Assembly (NCBI GenBank): GCA_964567045.1
Contig: CAZMLE010000009.1
Location: 17,065 to 81,064, forward strand
Source of the DNA: JAFNGF01 sp964567045
GTDB taxonomy: Bacteria; Planctomycetota; Phycisphaerae; Sedimentisphaerales; Anaerobacaceae
Reading direction: 5' to 3'
DNA length: 64,000 nt
In this document: piece after piece, positions 8,739 through 17,610 of the stretch
How positions within the stretch are numbered: the first letter of the stretch is position 1
How the letters are laid out: each line of letters starts with the position of its first letter
Translations under genes and position numbers: made by a program
The notes under the pieces: generated by a model
Told to the model about the DNA's origin: nothing
The model's database searches: none
Seen by the model: the letters and a program-made list of their open reading frames with translations, nothing else

Positions 8739-9884
8739 ATGAAAAAGAAGAATCTTAACGTCGGCCTTATCGGATACGGCTTTATGGGCCGAACGCACTC
8801 CAACGCGTACCTGAAGGTGACGCACTTTTTTGACGTGCCGTACGACCCGGTTCTGCAGGTGGTCTGCGGCCTGGTGGAGGATGAGGCCAAGGCCTTTGCC
8901 GAGCGGTGGGGCTACAAGTCGTACACCACCGACTGGCACAAGGTGATCGAGGACGAGAATATCGATGTGGTGGATATCTGTGTGCCGAACAACGTGCACG
9001 CCGAGATCGCAATCGCTGCCGCCAAGGCCGGCAAGGCCATCTGCTGTGAGAAGCCGCTGGCGCTGAATGCCGAGCAGGGCAAGCAGATGGTCGAGGCCGT
9101 AGAGGCTGCGGGCGTGGTCAACCTGGTCTCGTTCAACTATCGCCGGGTGCCTGCCGTGACATTGGCCAAGCAGCTCATCGACCAGGGTCGGCTGGGGCGA
9201 ATCTTTCACTATCGGGCCAATTTCCTGCAGGATTGGACCATCTCGCCGAAGGTGCCGCAGGGCGGTATGGCAACGTGGCGGCTGGACGTCAAGGCCGCCG
9301 GCTCGGGCGTGCTCGGCGACCTGCTGGCCCACTGCATCGACACGGCCATGTGGCAAAACGGGCCTATCGCCACCCTGTGCGCTATGACGGAGACCTTTGT
9401 CAAAGAGCGCATGCACGCCGAGACGGGCAAGGTCGAGCCGGTCGGTATCGACGATGCGTGCACCTTCTTCTGCCGATTCGACAACGGCTCGCTGGGCAAT
9501 TTCGAGTCTACCCGCTACGCCCGCGGCCACAAGGCCCTTTATACCTTCGAGATCAACGGCGAGCACGCCTCCATCGCCTGGGACCTGCACGATTTGCATC
9601 GGCTTAGCTACTTCGACCATCGCGACGAATCAATCGTGCGCGGCTGGCGGTCGATTCACGTCACTGACGCCGATATGCCCTATATGGGCAAGTGGTGGGT
9701 GCCGGGGCTGCAGATTGGCTACGCGGAGACGTTCGTCCACCAGGTGGCGGAGTTCCTCCAGAATATGGCTAAGGGCGAGCCGACGTCGCCGACCTTCCGC
9801 GAGGCTCTTGCCACGCAGTACGTCTGTGACGCGGTGCTGGACTCGGCCAAAAATAAAAAGTGGGTGAAAGTACCGAAAGGGTAA
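8739..9884 (+). CDS. Gfo/Idh/MocA family NAD(P)-dependent sugar dehydrogenase
   Basis: 381 residues. The N-terminal Rossmann fold is 'VGLIGYGFMGRTHSNAY' (GxGxxG), followed by 'DVVDICVPNNVHAEIAIAA' and the family's 'CCEKPLAL' with its catalytic-region Lys (K105). The C-terminal alpha/beta domain ('RLGRIFHYRANFLQDW', 'SGVLGDLLAHCIDTA') carries the Asp/His active-site pair of the family. Members oxidise or epimerise sugars and inositols through a keto intermediate. The gene uses clearly more G/C at third codon positions than the isomerase before and the cupin after it, which could mean separate acquisition or high expression. It lies 61 bp after the isomerase and 22 bp before the cupin gene. Confidence 0.9.
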   Translation: MKKKNLNVGLIGYGFMGRTHSNAYLKVTHFFDVPYDPVLQVVCGLVEDEAKAFAERWGYKSYTTDWHKVIEDENIDVVDICVPNNVHAEIAIAAAKAGKAICCEKPLALNAEQGKQMVEAVEAAGVVNLVSFNYRRVPAVTLAKQLIDQGRLGRIFHYRANFLQDWTISPKVPQGGMATWRLDVKAAGSGVLGDLLAHCIDTAMWQNGPIATLCAMTETFVKERMHAETGKVEPVGIDDACTFFCRFDNGSLGNFESTRYARGHKALYTFEINGEHASIAWDLHDLHRLSYFDHRDESIVRGWRSIHVTDADMPYMGKWWVPGLQIGYAETFVHQVAEFLQNMAKGEPTSPTFREALATQYVCDAVLDSAKNKKWVKVPKG

Positions 9885-9906
9885 ACCATCGGGTTAAGGA
9901 GAATTT

Positions 9907-11124
9907 ATGTCTGCTAAATCTATTGCCGGTAAGGCACTTGAGCAGGGCAGCGGCATATTAAGGCTGGCGCCGAACTGGGTGCCGCGATCTTTCTGTGTGC
10001 CGGGCCGGCGAATCAAACTTCATCCCGACGACTATTATGCCGTGGGCGGCCCACGGGGCGGTATCGATGAACGCTGGTTTGCCTCAACCACGCCGGCAGA
10101 CAATGGCCCGTTAACCTCGCCGAACGAAGGGCTGAGCTTTATCGTGTTCGAGCACAATGGGAAAGTGGAAAAAGTCCTGCTCAAAGAGGCGATCGATGAA
10201 CTGAAAGGCGAAATCGTCGGCGACAGGATATGGAAGCAGTATAAGCGATGGCCGATGTACTCGAAGTTCTTTGACAATAAAGGCGCGCTGCCGCATCATA
10301 TACATCACCGCGACGAGCACGCCAAGCTGACAGGGCAGTTGGGAAAGCCCGAAGCCTATTATTTTCCGCCCCAGGCAAATAACTACGGCGGCGATTTTCC
10401 GTACACATTCTTCGGCCTCAAGCCCGGCACCACCAAAGAGCAGGTCCGTCAGTGTTTGGCTGATTTTGAAAAAGGTGACAACAAAATCACGGACCTGTCG
10501 GTTGCGTATCGGCTGGAGGTGGGCACGGGCTGGGACGTGCCGCCGGGCGTGCTGCACGCGCCGGGAAGTCTGTGCACTTATGAGCCGCAAAAAGCATCCG
10601 ATGTTTTCGCTATGTACGAGTCGCTTCCCCACAATCAGGTTGTGCCCAAAGAGCTTCTCTGGAAAGATACGCCCAAAGACAAGGCAGGGGATGTTGACCA
10701 TCTGCTTGCGGTGATTGATTGGGACCTGAATGTAGACCCCAATTTTGCCGAAAATCGGTTTATGCGGCCCAAGCCCGTTCGCGCGCTCCGCGAAATGAAA
10801 GCCGAGGGTTACATAGAGAATTGGATATGCTATAAGTCCAGAACCTTTAGTGCCAAAGAGCTCACGGTTCTGCCGGGCAAGAAAGTAACAATTAAGGATA
10901 GCGCCGCGTACGGGTTTATCATGATGCAAGGGCACGGCACGATGGGACAGTGGGATATAGAGACTCCCGCACTGATAAGGTACGGCCAGTTGACCTACGA
11001 CGAGTTCTTTGTCACTGAACAGGCTGCCAAAAAGGGAGTGACTATTACCAACCCTTCCAAGGCTGACCCGATTGTGATGCTGAAGCATTTTGGCCCTGAC
11101 AATCCAGACTTAGATTTGCAGTAG
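9907..11124 (+). CDS. Cupin sugar isomerase, distant mannose-6-phosphate isomerase type
   Basis: 405 residues, ATG with AAGGAGAA ribosome site. The centre carries a metal-binding cupin pattern: 'LPHHIHHRDEH' (H130-H138), a glycine-rich strand turn 'YTFFGLKPGTTKEQV', and the downstream ligand H217 in 'WDVPPGVLHAPGS'. The phosphomannose isomerase (type I) superfamily shows this His/Glu/His set, but overall similarity is low, so the class is inferred. The C-terminal part ('KKVTIKDSAAYGFIMMQGHG') looks like a second cupin barrel, giving a bicupin. Context with an epimerase and a Gfo/Idh/MocA dehydrogenase suggests isomerisation of a sugar intermediate. Substrate unknown. Confidence 0.65.
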   Translation: MSAKSIAGKALEQGSGILRLAPNWVPRSFCVPGRRIKLHPDDYYAVGGPRGGIDERWFASTTPADNGPLTSPNEGLSFIVFEHNGKVEKVLLKEAIDELKGEIVGDRIWKQYKRWPMYSKFFDNKGALPHHIHHRDEHAKLTGQLGKPEAYYFPPQANNYGGDFPYTFFGLKPGTTKEQVRQCLADFEKGDNKITDLSVAYRLEVGTGWDVPPGVLHAPGSLCTYEPQKASDVFAMYESLPHNQVVPKELLWKDTPKDKAGDVDHLLAVIDWDLNVDPNFAENRFMRPKPVRALREMKAEGYIENWICYKSRTFSAKELTVLPGKKVTIKDSAAYGFIMMQGHGTMGQWDIETPALIRYGQLTYDEFFVTEQAAKKGVTITNPSKADPIVMLKHFGPDNPDLDLQ

Positions 11125-11131
11125 CGATTGA

Positions 11132-11159
11132 TTAACCCGCCAGACGTGTGGCGGGTTAA
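11132..11159. repeat. Perfect 10-bp stem palindrome downstream of the cupin gene
   Basis: TTAACCCGCC (11132-11141) pairs with GGCGGGTTAA (11150-11159) around loop AGACGTGT. It is the same design as 2765-2786 and 20154-20175 (RCGTCT-like loop, GCC/GGC stem), so it is an interspersed repeat. There is no T-run after it, so a plain intrinsic terminator is unlikely. Confidence 0.7.
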
Positions 11160-11197
11160 CTTCGTCCGGTGTGCTCTGCACACCACGACGGCTGACC

Positions 11198-11899
11198 ATG
11201 CACAAGTCAAGGGCGTTTACGCTTATAGAGCTGTTGGTGGTGATCGCCATCATCGCCTTGCTGATGGCGATACTGATGCCGGGACTGCGGAAGGCCCGCG
11301 AACAGGCCAAAGCCGTTAACTGCAAGAGCAACCTGCGGCAGATCGGCCTGGCGGCGAATTTGTATGCCGAAGAGTACGATCTATATGTTCCTTGGGGCCT
11401 GACAAATCGTGCTCCGGCGACGGGCAGAATTCCGTGGTTCGAGCTTTTTATGCCCTTTCTGGCACAAAAGCCGATAGACAATGATTATCGAAATGTCCAG
11501 ATATATCGCTGCCCGAGCTATCCGGAGAAAGACCAGACGGTCTGCTTTGTGGTAAACGGCTGGATCTTCAGGGACAAGAATGACATGGTCGGAAGGGAAA
11601 GAATAGACCCTGTCAAGCTAACCAACTGCACCCAGCGAGCCTATACTATTTACCTTGCCGACAACGAGTACGGGTCGTGGCGGCTGATAATTAGAAAAGC
11701 CGACGACCAGGGAGTCAATCGGTGTGATGTCTGGCATCCGGACCACATGCCATTCTCCGACAGGCAGGACATAACTTATGGCCGACGAGTGGCAAGGGCT
11801 CGACATAGAGCCGGCTGCCATTGCCTGTTTCTTGACTGGCACGTTGACTGGATGGCTGCCGAGGATATGACAATAGATATGTGGAGATTCGAGAAGTAG
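11198..11899 (+). CDS. Type II secretion pseudopilin-like protein (prepilin N-methylation domain, H-X9-D motif)
   Basis: 233 residues from the ATG at 11198, chosen because it puts 'SRAFTLIELLVVIAIIALL' at the N-terminus. That is the prepilin cleavage/methylation signal (cut before F, with E at +5). 'NCKSNLRQIGLAANLYAEEY' is the standard post-helix motif of planctomycete pseudopilins. Near the end, 'ARHRAGCHCLFLDWHVDW' carries the H-X9-D(G) processing-associated motif with W in place of G. Such proteins are inserted in the membrane, cleaved by PilD-type peptidase and are thought to assemble in a pseudopilus or remain as surface proteins. There are no secretion ATPase or platform genes nearby, so it is a stand-alone copy. 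Confidence 0.9.
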   Translation: MHKSRAFTLIELLVVIAIIALLMAILMPGLRKAREQAKAVNCKSNLRQIGLAANLYAEEYDLYVPWGLTNRAPATGRIPWFELFMPFLAQKPIDNDYRNVQIYRCPSYPEKDQTVCFVVNGWIFRDKNDMVGRERIDPVKLTNCTQRAYTIYLADNEYGSWRLIIRKADDQGVNRCDVWHPDHMPFSDRQDITYGRRVARARHRAGCHCLFLDWHVDWMAAEDMTIDMWRFEK

Positions 11900-12008
11900 C
11901 CCGTGGCACGGGCTTCCAGGGTGGCATGGGCTTCCAGCCCATGAAATCCAGAGTTCACGCCCAGAATGGGCGTGCCACAGGACACGGCCAAGATGGCCGT
12001 GCCACAAT
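11888..12008. repeat. GTGGCACGGGCTTCCAG / GGCCGTGCCAC repeat cluster
   Basis: Words GTGGCACGGGCTTCCAG, GGGCTTCCAGCCCATG, AGAATGGGCGTGCCACAGG and AAGATGGCCGTGCCACA form several short inverted pairs between the pseudopilin and the PEBP gene. It is open in the PEBP frame (would read ...NGRATGHGQDGRAT...), which could mislead start calling. Confidence 0.7.
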
Positions 12009-12021
12009 AGGAGATAGAAGA

Positions 12022-12483
12022 ATGGACATCAAAATTACGAGTTCTGCTTTCCAGGATGGCGGGCTAATTCCTGCTAAATATACCTGCGATGGTGCGGATG
12101 TCTCGCCGCCGCTGCAATGGGATACGGTTCCGGAGGGCGCTAAAAGTATCGCTCTTATATGCGATGACCCGGATGCGCCGATGGGCACCTTTGTACACTG
12201 GGTCATATTTAGCCTGCCGGCAGAGACCAGACAGTTGGCGGAAAAGGTTCCGGCTGATAAGACTCTGCCGAGCGGCGCGCGACAAGGCACCAGTGATTTT
12301 GGCAGGGTCGGCTATGGTGGGCCGTGTCCACCAAGCGGCACGCACCGATACTTTTTCAAAATCTACGCTCTGGATGCCAAAGTGGACTTGCCTGCTGGCG
12401 CCAGAAAGAGCGACCTGCTCAAGGCTATGCAAGGGCATATCCTCGCCCAGGGTCAGTTAATCGGAAAATACAAACGGCGATAA
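12022..12483 (+). CDS. YbhB/YbcL-family PEBP (Raf kinase inhibitor-like) protein
   Basis: 153 residues from the ATG at 12022, preceded by AGGAGATAG. A longer reading from 11881 would be made only of interspersed repeat and is rejected. Both PEBP signatures are present: 'CDDPDAPMGTFVHWVIF' (DPDxP loop) and 'GPCPPSGTHRYFFKIYALD' (PPxGxHRY). Length and motif spacing match bacterial YbhB/YbcL proteins, which are small soluble anion- or lipid-binding proteins of unclear role. It follows the pseudopilin gene; no functional link is apparent. Confidence 0.92.
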   Translation: MDIKITSSAFQDGGLIPAKYTCDGADVSPPLQWDTVPEGAKSIALICDDPDAPMGTFVHWVIFSLPAETRQLAEKVPADKTLPSGARQGTSDFGRVGYGGPCPPSGTHRYFFKIYALDAKVDLPAGARKSDLLKAMQGHILAQGQLIGKYKRR

Positions 12484-12506
12484 ACCGGCCGTTGTTTACA
12501 TTTGCT

Positions 12507-12525
12507 CGTCGCCGTACCGGCGACG
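12507..12525. terminator. Short GC hairpin, possible weak terminator
   Basis: CGTCGCCG (12507-12514) pairs with CGGCGACG (12518-12525) around TAC. A T-run (CTTTTT) begins about ten bases later, which is further than normal for an intrinsic terminator. It lies between the PEBP gene and the next start. Confidence 0.25.
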
Positions 12526-12555
12526 GCTAAACATCTTTTTCATGGAGATGCAAAA

Positions 12556-14877
12556 ATGTTTAATTCAAAAACTTTAAGAAACGCTGTTGTGCTGTGGTTG
12601 TTGGTTTTCTCTACCTTTGCTGTACAAGTAAGGGCGGGCGATAACCTGCTTGCGATGGTCCCGGCTGAGAGTCTTTTTTGCGTGCGCATAAACAATCTTG
12701 ATCAGACTCTTGCCAAAATGGACCAGTTTTTAGCCGGTGTATATCCGACGCCTGTCTCCATGCTCGTAAAGGCACAATTCGCAGAGATGTTGGGCGACCC
12801 TGCGTTAAAGGGCGTGAATACCAAAGGCAGTTTTGCCGTCTTCGGTACTATTACGCCGGGCGAACCAGTGGGAGAAGACATCATCTCTGTTCTTATTCCG
12901 GTCACGGATTACAAACAGTTTATCAGCGCAAATCCCAAAGTGTCTGCGCCGGATGCCAACGGCGTTTCCAAAATCACAGGCGAGAATGGACTGGTTACGC
13001 AGGTCGGTGAATTCGCGTTGCTCAAATCGCCGAAAAGTTATGCTGGACTAATTGCAACCGCAAAATCGATCTCTGCTGCCGAGTCGCCCGGCCTGGCAAG
13101 CGTCCTTGATGCTGGCCAGGCCAAACAGGCTGCGCAGGCGCCAGTTTGGGCTTACGTGAATATGCAGGTAGTCTCAAAGGCGTTTGGGCCGATGCTACGC
13201 AGCCAGATCGAACAGATGAAAAAAATGCCTGCTGGCGGAAAGTGGGATACGCAGGCCCAGATTAAGACACTTCAGCAGATGAGAAATGATCTGGCGCAGA
13301 GCCAGCCTGATAATAAGCAAGCAATCACTATGCTTGACCTGCAAATCGAAGAGCTGAGAAAAATAGACAAGCAATCAAAAGGTGAAGAAGCATCACAGTC
13401 AATTGCCAGAATGATGGATGTGTATGCCGCCATTCTTGAGACGCTAATGAAGGAAACGCAATCGCTGAGCGTAGTAGTCGATCCCAAGCCGGATGTTCTG
13501 AGTGTCGCCGCGACGGTTTCGGCAGTGCCCGGCACGGATATGGCTAAGATGTTTGCTGCGGGCAGTTCTGCGAGTCAAGAGAATAGGCTTTTGGCATACC
13601 TGGAAGATGGGGCAGCGATGAATTTTGCGGGCAGGCTGAATACACCTTTCTGGAAGGAGCTTAATCTTAAGGGGATCGATTTGTTTGCGGCCATGATGCG
13701 TGAGAGTATGCCCGCAGAGGATATAGCCAAAATGAAGGCCCTTGTCGAAGAGACGATGGGCTGCTTTGGCGGGCCGATGGCAGGTTCGTTCTTCGTTGAC
13801 GCAAAGAGCAAGCCGCCATTCGCGTTTAAGTATATTGTGGCCGTTAAGGATCAAAAAACACTCAATAAGGTTATTGATGAAAGCTCGCAGCTCATCAACA
13901 CTGGTGCCGTTGCCAGTTTCTATAAAGACATGGGGTTCGAGACCAGCTTTACACTAAAGCGCAGTCACGACCGTTACAAGGATATTCCAATAGATGCTGC
14001 GCAGTTCGTGATAAAATCGACTGAGCCTAATTCACCGCAGGGGCAGATGATAAATGCTTTGTACGGGCCGGGAATTGATTACCGATGGGCGGTGGTCGAT
14101 GGATTGTGGGTTTGTGCCGCAGGTGGTGACTCAGACTCGGCTATACGCAAACTGATAGACCAGATAAAAGCGGGCGAACCGAAGCAAATGGCCGGCGAAG
14201 TGAGGGCGGCTTTGGCACTGCTTCCCGCAGCGGATAAGGCCGACTTCCTGGCAACATATAACGTTCTGCGAATGTTAAAGATGGTTTGGGCTTTCATGCC
14301 GATGGCAGCAGTAATGCCGCAGATGGATATTCCTACCAAGAGCAACATGGTGTTTGCCGGCAGCGTTGCCGGCGGCAAGATGACGATTGATGTCGCTTTG
14401 CCGAAAGAGCATCTGATGGAGATAATGGGCGTTTTCCAAAAGATGCAACAGCAGCAGAAGTCAATGATAGAGACCAGTGAGACCCATTCTAAAAACTTAA
14501 AACAGATAGCAATAGCCTGCAATATATATGCAGATGACAACAACGGCAAATTGCCCTCGAATCTGCAGGAACTGATTGAGAAAGCTCAACTGTCACCCAA
14601 GACCCTTGAATCACCGCTTAAGCCCGAGGATTTTGAGGGACCAAGCTATATATACATTGCTGGACAATCAGTGAATACGAAATCGGCCGATGATTATATT
14701 GTTGTTTATGAAAATCCAGAGTTTTGCAGCGATATGGTTACTGGTCTTCTGTTGGATTTTCAAGTTAAGACAATGAAACCGGACGAATTTTTAAGGAAGC
14801 TCGAGGCGACCTACAAACGACTTGGCAGAGAGATGCCCGATATTAAATTTAAGGGTTCCCCAAAGCCTATGAGGTAA
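12556..14877 (+). CDS. Secreted DUF3352-like protein with a pseudopilin-like C-terminal segment
   Basis: 773 residues. The ATG at 12556 is chosen for its GGAGATG ribosome site and the signal peptide that follows (hydrophobic 'AVVLWLLVFSTFAVQVRA'). The mature start 'GDNLLAMVPAESLFCVRINNLDQTL' resembles the DUF3352-type proteins common in planctomycetes, whose function is unknown; this family call is tentative. Near residues 640-720, 'SKNLKQIAIACNIYADDNNG' followed by 'LPSNLQELIEKAQLSPKTLE' matches the region just after the transmembrane helix of planctomycete pseudopilins, but here without a membrane helix or prepilin signal. This looks like a domain exchange between a secreted protein and a pseudopilin. 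The partner is unknown. Confidence 0.6.
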   Translation: MFNSKTLRNAVVLWLLVFSTFAVQVRAGDNLLAMVPAESLFCVRINNLDQTLAKMDQFLAGVYPTPVSMLVKAQFAEMLGDPALKGVNTKGSFAVFGTITPGEPVGEDIISVLIPVTDYKQFISANPKVSAPDANGVSKITGENGLVTQVGEFALLKSPKSYAGLIATAKSISAAESPGLASVLDAGQAKQAAQAPVWAYVNMQVVSKAFGPMLRSQIEQMKKMPAGGKWDTQAQIKTLQQMRNDLAQSQPDNKQAITMLDLQIEELRKIDKQSKGEEASQSIARMMDVYAAILETLMKETQSLSVVVDPKPDVLSVAATVSAVPGTDMAKMFAAGSSASQENRLLAYLEDGAAMNFAGRLNTPFWKELNLKGIDLFAAMMRESMPAEDIAKMKALVEETMGCFGGPMAGSFFVDAKSKPPFAFKYIVAVKDQKTLNKVIDESSQLINTGAVASFYKDMGFETSFTLKRSHDRYKDIPIDAAQFVIKSTEPNSPQGQMINALYGPGIDYRWAVVDGLWVCAAGGDSDSAIRKLIDQIKAGEPKQMAGEVRAALALLPAADKADFLATYNVLRMLKMVWAFMPMAAVMPQMDIPTKSNMVFAGSVAGGKMTIDVALPKEHLMEIMGVFQKMQQQQKSMIETSETHSKNLKQIAIACNIYADDNNGKLPSNLQELIEKAQLSPKTLESPLKPEDFEGPSYIYIAGQSVNTKSADDYIVVYENPEFCSDMVTGLLLDFQVKTMKPDEFLRKLEATYKRLGREMPDIKFKGSPKPMR

Positions 14878-14926
14878 GAGTCAGGGTGTCCGTTTAGGGG
14901 TGACTAAAGACCGATGTGGAAGGCAG

Positions 14927-15787
14927 TTAGAAGTTCTCCAGTATGGCTGCTGTATGAATCGCAAGCAACATTAGATAGTCTAGGTCGCTGAGACTGTATT
15001 GCTCGTGGCTGGTATCGTTATCGACGTACAGCACGCCGAAACAGCCGGAAGCACCCACAATAGGCGCTATCATAGCAGAGTTTATCTTTTCTCTTTGTTT
15101 TTGCTGTGGAACTTGCGGCAGGAGCAAAAACTCGCCTTTCTCGACCGATTTAGTTATTTTTTCGTTGAGTTCAAGGTCGCTAAGCTGAACTTTTTGCCCT
15201 TCTCGGCTCTTTCCTGCGTGGCAGGTCATCGGCCCGGCGGGTTCATTTCTAAGAGCGCACCAGGTGCGATATGCAGCGAAGTGTGTTATTGTGATCTTCA
15301 ATAAAGCCTTTAACATTTCATCGGGACCGTTGACTTGGCAGATCGCTTCGGTGGCTTGTATGAAGTCCTTTGCTCTTTTGGCTGGCAGTCTTATGTCGGG
15401 AGCGTGCTCGGCATCGAGTCTCCTTACTATAGTTTGTGGCTCGCGGAAAGCTGTAGTCAGTGTATCTTCCAAGTCAAGCCGCCTGGCAGACCCGGCTTTG
15501 TCTCCAAGATCAATTTCTATAGCAAAATCAGCTATGCGAAGGTGATCGCCCGTTTTGACCTTGGCCTCGTGGATCGCCTTGTCGTTCAGGTAAGTTTTGT
15601 TGGCTGAATCCAGGTCTTTAACCATCCATTTGCCGTCTTGCGTGTCAAAGATAACCGCGTGCTGTCTTGAGACTTTTTGATCGGGCAAAAGTATCTGGCT
15701 GTCGGTATGTCTGCCGATATGAATAGGACCTTTCGTGAATCGAAATTCGCCGGCGGTTCGACCACCTTGTTTTACAAGTAATCGCAT
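14927..15787 (-). CDS. FHA-GAF domain signalling protein
   Basis: 286 residues from the ATG at 15787; an in-frame start 30 bp upstream exists but adds no domain. Residues 1-95 form an FHA domain that binds phosphothreonine peptides: 'GPIHIGRH', 'KVSRQHAVIF' and 'LDSANKTYLND' are the conserved R, S-R-x-H and N blocks. A linker follows, then a GAF domain (about 155-286, 'MLKALLKITITHFAAYRT', 'INSAMIAPIVGASGCFGVLY'). FHA-GAF proteins usually work with Ser/Thr kinases or adenylate cyclase-type outputs; here no output domain is attached, so it may act as an adaptor. It ends the minus-strand pair with the metallo-hydrolase remnant and faces the convergent gene at 12556. Confidence 0.9.
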   Translation of the reverse strand: MRLLVKQGGRTAGEFRFTKGPIHIGRHTDSQILLPDQKVSRQHAVIFDTQDGKWMVKDLDSANKTYLNDKAIHEAKVKTGDHLRIADFAIEIDLGDKAGSARRLDLEDTLTTAFREPQTIVRRLDAEHAPDIRLPAKRAKDFIQATEAICQVNGPDEMLKALLKITITHFAAYRTWCALRNEPAGPMTCHAGKSREGQKVQLSDLELNEKITKSVEKGEFLLLPQVPQQKQREKINSAMIAPIVGASGCFGVLYVDNDTSHEQYSLSDLDYLMLLAIHTAAILENF

Positions 15788-15892
15788 CGGTCTTCCTGTC
15801 CCTATGCACGTTTTCAAGCCCTACAGATAATTCTCTACAATTTACTGCGATTTGTCAAGGAGTCAGTCGAACTAAGCATCCCGGTATCCTGG

Positions 15893-16674
15893 TTATGGCA
15901 GCTTGGCCAGAGCTATTACTTTGCCGGCGCCGATGTTTATGTAGTTTTTGCCGAAGTGCTTTTCGAATAAGCTTCTGGCCTTTTCGCCGGTGCAATGGCA
16001 GGGCCCAACATATCGCGCGCCGTGCTGTTTGAAAGCCGAAATGGTTTTCTCGATTTTTGCTTTTGTTGCCCACTCCAGATGGAAGCCGCCCAGTACTAAA
16101 AGGATGTCGCCCTCGGCCAAATCTCTTGCAGCCTTTACCATCTTGAGGATGCCCGGATGTGCACAGCCAGTCATTATGATCAGGCCGGCTTTCGTTCGGA
16201 CAATTATGGACTGCTCTTTTATCAATTTCCCGATCTGGCCGGTAGAATAGACATCCTCGCAAATTTTCAGAGGCTCTTTAACCTCGATTAGTCTTGCCCC
16301 CTGTTTTGGATGTTTTCTTTAAATTTTTTCGGGAATGATTTTGGCAGATAGACAGCTATTTGGCGGTTCTTTTCAAGAAGGCTGCTAAGTCCGCCGGTAT
16401 GGTCGCCGTGGATGTGAGAGAGAACGACCACATCTATCTTGTCGGGGTCGATGGCCAATTTTTCCATATTGTCGAGCAACAAGGAACCGTTTCCGCCGGT
16501 ATCGAAAAGGATAGTTTTCTCAGTACCGGTGACGAACGCCGAAAAACCCCAGGCAGTCTTCAGTCCGTTTGTGTATGGGTTGTTGTCGCAGACGACTTCA
16601 ATAGTTAAGTCGCCGAAGCCGGGCTGCGAAGTGCCTCGGTTTTCTTCGTTCGTCGGTTGTCCTTTGTTTTGCAT
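15893..16674 (-). pseudogene. Metallo-beta-lactamase fold hydrolase, one-base frameshift
   Basis: The first part (16674 to ~16300) reads 'LTIEVVCDNNPYTNGLKTAW' and has the metal motif 'LSHIHGDHTGG', as in the COG1237-type metallo-hydrolases related to methanopterin ribofuranosyl-aminobenzene phosphate synthase. At the run of five C on the plus strand (16297-16301) the frame breaks and the first part stops after 'QNRGQD'. One more base in that run would restore 'NRGARLIEVKEPLKICEDVY' and continue through 'VLGGFHLE' and 'YVGPCHCTGEKARSLFE' to the stop at 15893. The total would be about 260 residues, normal for the family. Either a true frameshift or a homopolymer miscall; the rest of the sequence is intact, so the loss is recent or artificial. 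Confidence 0.8.
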
Positions 16675-16792
16675 GACGTATTATTATAGCGACAAATGCG
16701 CTAAACGGGCAGCTCGCAGAGGTCAAAGTGTGGTTCGCTAAGCAGGATAATCGCTTGCTATTTGACGGGTTTTCTGTTTTATTAAGCAAGGC

Positions 16793-17569
16793 ATGGAAAC
16801 TGGACTTTTTGATTTGTCTGGCAAGACGGCTCTGGTCACCGGCGGCAGCAGAGGTATCGGCTTTGCCATAGCAAAGGGCCTGGCCGAGCATGGAGCCGAC
16901 ATCGCGATTGTAGCGCGTGACAAGGCCAAGCTTAAAACCGCCAAAGAGCGAATTCAAAAAACCACCAGAGGTGGAAACGTCTGGACCTTTTCCTTCGACC
17001 TGGAAAAGGTGGAAGGAATAGACGCTCTATTCGAGAAAATAGTCCGCGAAACCAAAGGAGTAGACATCCTGGTCAATTGTGCAGGGACAACCGCCCGCGC
17101 ACCGGCTGAACAGGCCGATCTGGATAGCTGGCAGCGAGTTATCCAGGTGAATCTGACCGCTGTGTTTCTCATCTCGCAGGCCTTCTGCCGGCATCGAAAG
17201 CAAGTCGCTAAGCCGGGCAAGATTATCAACATCGGCTCATTGTTGTGCCATGCAGCGCGTGCCACTAATGCGCCCTACGCAAGCAGCAAAGGCGGTCTGC
17301 TTATGCTCACAAAATCGCTGGCGGTGGAATGGGCTAAATACGATATAAACGTGAACGCCATGGGGCCGGGCTACATTCAGACCGAGCTTACTAAGCCGCT
17401 GTGGACCGACCAGGATTTTGACAAATGGGTGCTTTCAAAAACTCCGCTCGGCAGATGGGGCAAGCCCGAAGATATCGTTGGCACGGCTATTTTTCTCGCC
17501 TCGCCTGCCAGCGATTTTGTCACCGGGCAGATCGTGTATGTCGACGGCGGCTGGCTCGCCATGCTGTAG
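16793..17569 (+). CDS. Short-chain dehydrogenase/reductase (gluconate 5-dehydrogenase-like)
   Basis: 258 residues. The NAD(P)-binding 'TALVTGGSRGIGFAIAKGL' motif is at residues 13-31, 'DILVNCAGTT' follows, and the catalytic Ser-Tyr-Lys set is 'NIGSLL' with 'YASSKGG'. The ending 'VTGQIVYVDGGWLAM' is the classical SDR terminus. Similarity is greatest to sugar-acid dehydrogenases of the gluconate 5-dehydrogenase type; substrate specificity cannot be read from sequence. Divergent from the metallo-hydrolase gene (118 bp between starts) and 41 bp upstream of the isochorismatase-ThuA gene. Confidence 0.9.
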   Translation: METGLFDLSGKTALVTGGSRGIGFAIAKGLAEHGADIAIVARDKAKLKTAKERIQKTTRGGNVWTFSFDLEKVEGIDALFEKIVRETKGVDILVNCAGTTARAPAEQADLDSWQRVIQVNLTAVFLISQAFCRHRKQVAKPGKIINIGSLLCHAARATNAPYASSKGGLLMLTKSLAVEWAKYDINVNAMGPGYIQTELTKPLWTDQDFDKWVLSKTPLGRWGKPEDIVGTAIFLASPASDFVTGQIVYVDGGWLAML

Positions 17570-17610
17570 CAAACGAAGTTTCATAAAGAACTCATTTGGA
17601 GTTAACGATT

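Noticed and set aside
11132..11159. Intrinsic terminator after the cupin gene
   Set aside because: Perfect stem but no T-run; same family as repeats inside genes.
11881..12021. N-terminal extension of the PEBP protein
   Set aside because: Entirely made of the GTGGCACGGG repeat family; the family start and a ribosome site are at 12022.
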